Part shown: positions 6,532 through 6,753 of the stretch, one piece after another
How the letters are laid out: each line of letters starts with the position of its first letter
How positions within the stretch are numbered: the stretch's first letter is position 1
Assembly: GCA_023145485.1 (NCBI GenBank)
Contig: JAGLDT010000294.1
Span: forward strand, 1-6,753
DNA: 6,753 nucleotides
Source: Cocleimonas sp.
GTDB lineage: Bacteria > Pseudomonadota > Gammaproteobacteria > Thiotrichales > Thiotrichaceae
Reading direction: 5' to 3'
Notes under the pieces: model-generated
What the model saw: the letters and a program-made list of their open reading frames with translations, nothing else
Told to the model about the DNA's origin: nothing
Database searches by the model: none
Position numbers and translations under genes: made by a program

Positions 6532-6660
6532 TTATTGTAAGATCGCGATTGGGAGGGGTAGTGGATATTGTAGCGAAGGTTCATTGCCCACTACTTTCAA
6601 AAAAAGATCATCCCTATCTAAGAGTCTTGTGCACGTTTCTAAGTGAGATAAAATAGCCAT
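6532..6660 (-). CDS. Possible 42-codon ORF upstream of the dehydrogenase gene, doubtful
   Basis: An ATG at 6660 opens a 42-residue frame (begins MAILSHLETC, ends LPLPIAILQ) that stops 49 bases before the dehydrogenase start, on the same strand. It has an amphipathic N-terminal half and a proline/leucine-rich end. AAGGA directly abuts the ATG, which is too close for an efficient ribosome binding site. The frame is open upstream only to a TAG inside the terminator hairpin. It matches no family I recognise. It could be a short leader peptide, a gene remnant or chance. Confidence 0.2.
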   Translation of the reverse strand: MAILSHLETCTRLLDRDDLFLKVVGNEPSLQYPLPLPIAILQ

Positions 6661-6691
6661 TCCTTGAAGACTGACTGAGTATTCGCAATAA

Positions 6692-6721
6692 AAAAGCCGA
6701 ATAGTGATCTATTCGGCTTTT
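6692..6721. terminator. Strong intrinsic terminator, probably bidirectional
   Basis: AAAAGCCGAATAG (6692-6704) and CTATTCGGCTTTT (6709-6721) form a perfect 13-bp stem with a 4-base TGAT loop and a GC-rich middle. On the minus strand the hairpin is followed by an uninterrupted T6 tract, and on the plus strand by TTTTATTTT. The minus-strand side is better. It most likely ends a minus-strand gene lying to the right of the window and insulates the dehydrogenase gene from it. Confidence 0.85.
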
Positions 6722-6725
6722 ATTT

Positions 6726-6753
6726 TCATACTAAGGACTGAGGATTCAATAAC
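6726..6753 (-). CDS. Possible 3' end of a minus-strand gene cut by the window edge
   Basis: One minus-strand frame entering from the right edge reads LLNPQSLV and stops with TGA at 6726-6728. That is four bases before the terminator stem, the usual spacing for a gene end. Another frame runs through the hairpin to a TAG inside it. Eight residues cannot identify a protein, so this rests only on the terminator's position and polarity. Confidence 0.3.

Noticed and set aside
6558..6594. Inverted repeat GTAGTGG/CCACTAC with a 23-base loop
   Set aside because: A 7-bp stem with a long unpaired loop is weak and likely chance. It has no T tract or family resemblance to a known RNA.
6428..6646. A plus-strand 72-codon frame overlapping the dehydrogenase start and its upstream gap
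   Set aside because: It runs antisense to the conserved REIPYNY start of the dehydrogenase, has no family resemblance and has unusual composition rich in C, S and R. It reads as a shadow frame.
1..6753. Search for tRNA, rRNA, CRISPR array, transposase or terminal repeats of an insertion sequence
   Set aside because: No cloverleaf, regularly spaced repeats, transposase motifs or paired long terminal repeats were seen on either strand.

Overview
The window is AT-rich DNA, visibly below 50% GC, with a bacterial layout. It holds four real protein genes, no RNA genes, no CRISPR array and no recognisable insertion sequence. The long dehydrogenase is of the DUF3683/FAD/Fe-S type known from beta- and gammaproteobacteria, and a periplasmic YceI protein sits beside it. 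Together they suggest a low-GC proteobacterium, most likely a gammaproteobacterium. The genus cannot be read from the window.

Left third (1-1709, + strand): an AT-rich presumed promoter region precedes two genes joined by a TAATG stop/start overlap. The first encodes a small single-pass membrane protein of unknown family. The second encodes a 400-residue protein with a protein-kinase fold whose catalytic loop is degenerate (HGR-I-E in place of HRD-x-K). A lysine-rich linker and a C-terminal membrane segment follow. The pair looks like a membrane-bound pseudokinase module and is the least familiar part of the window. The pseudokinase gene carries a G7 tract near its start and an A9 tract at the end of the kinase domain. 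Slippage in the A9 tract would yield a soluble kinase-like domain.

Middle (1710-2633): a 290-base gap without a convincing gene leads into yceI, which encodes a secreted lipocalin-like protein. It is convergent with the next gene, and a short AT-rich hairpin lies between the two stop codons.

Right two thirds (2634-6482, - strand): one very long gene encodes a 1282-residue FAD- and iron-sulfur-containing dehydrogenase. It has a DUF3683-type N-terminus, a PCMH-type FAD domain, an FAD-linked oxidase C domain, two 4Fe-4S motifs and two CCG domains. It belongs to the D-2-hydroxyacid (D-2-hydroxyglutarate/D-lactate) dehydrogenase superfamily, like E. coli YdiJ, and probably passes electrons to the respiratory chain. 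Its upstream gap holds a 12-bp palindrome against the start codon, a possible 42-codon ORF and a strong terminator. The terminator probably ends a minus-strand gene whose last codons touch the right edge.

Nothing visible links the left pair functionally to yceI or to the dehydrogenase. They look like three independent transcription units.
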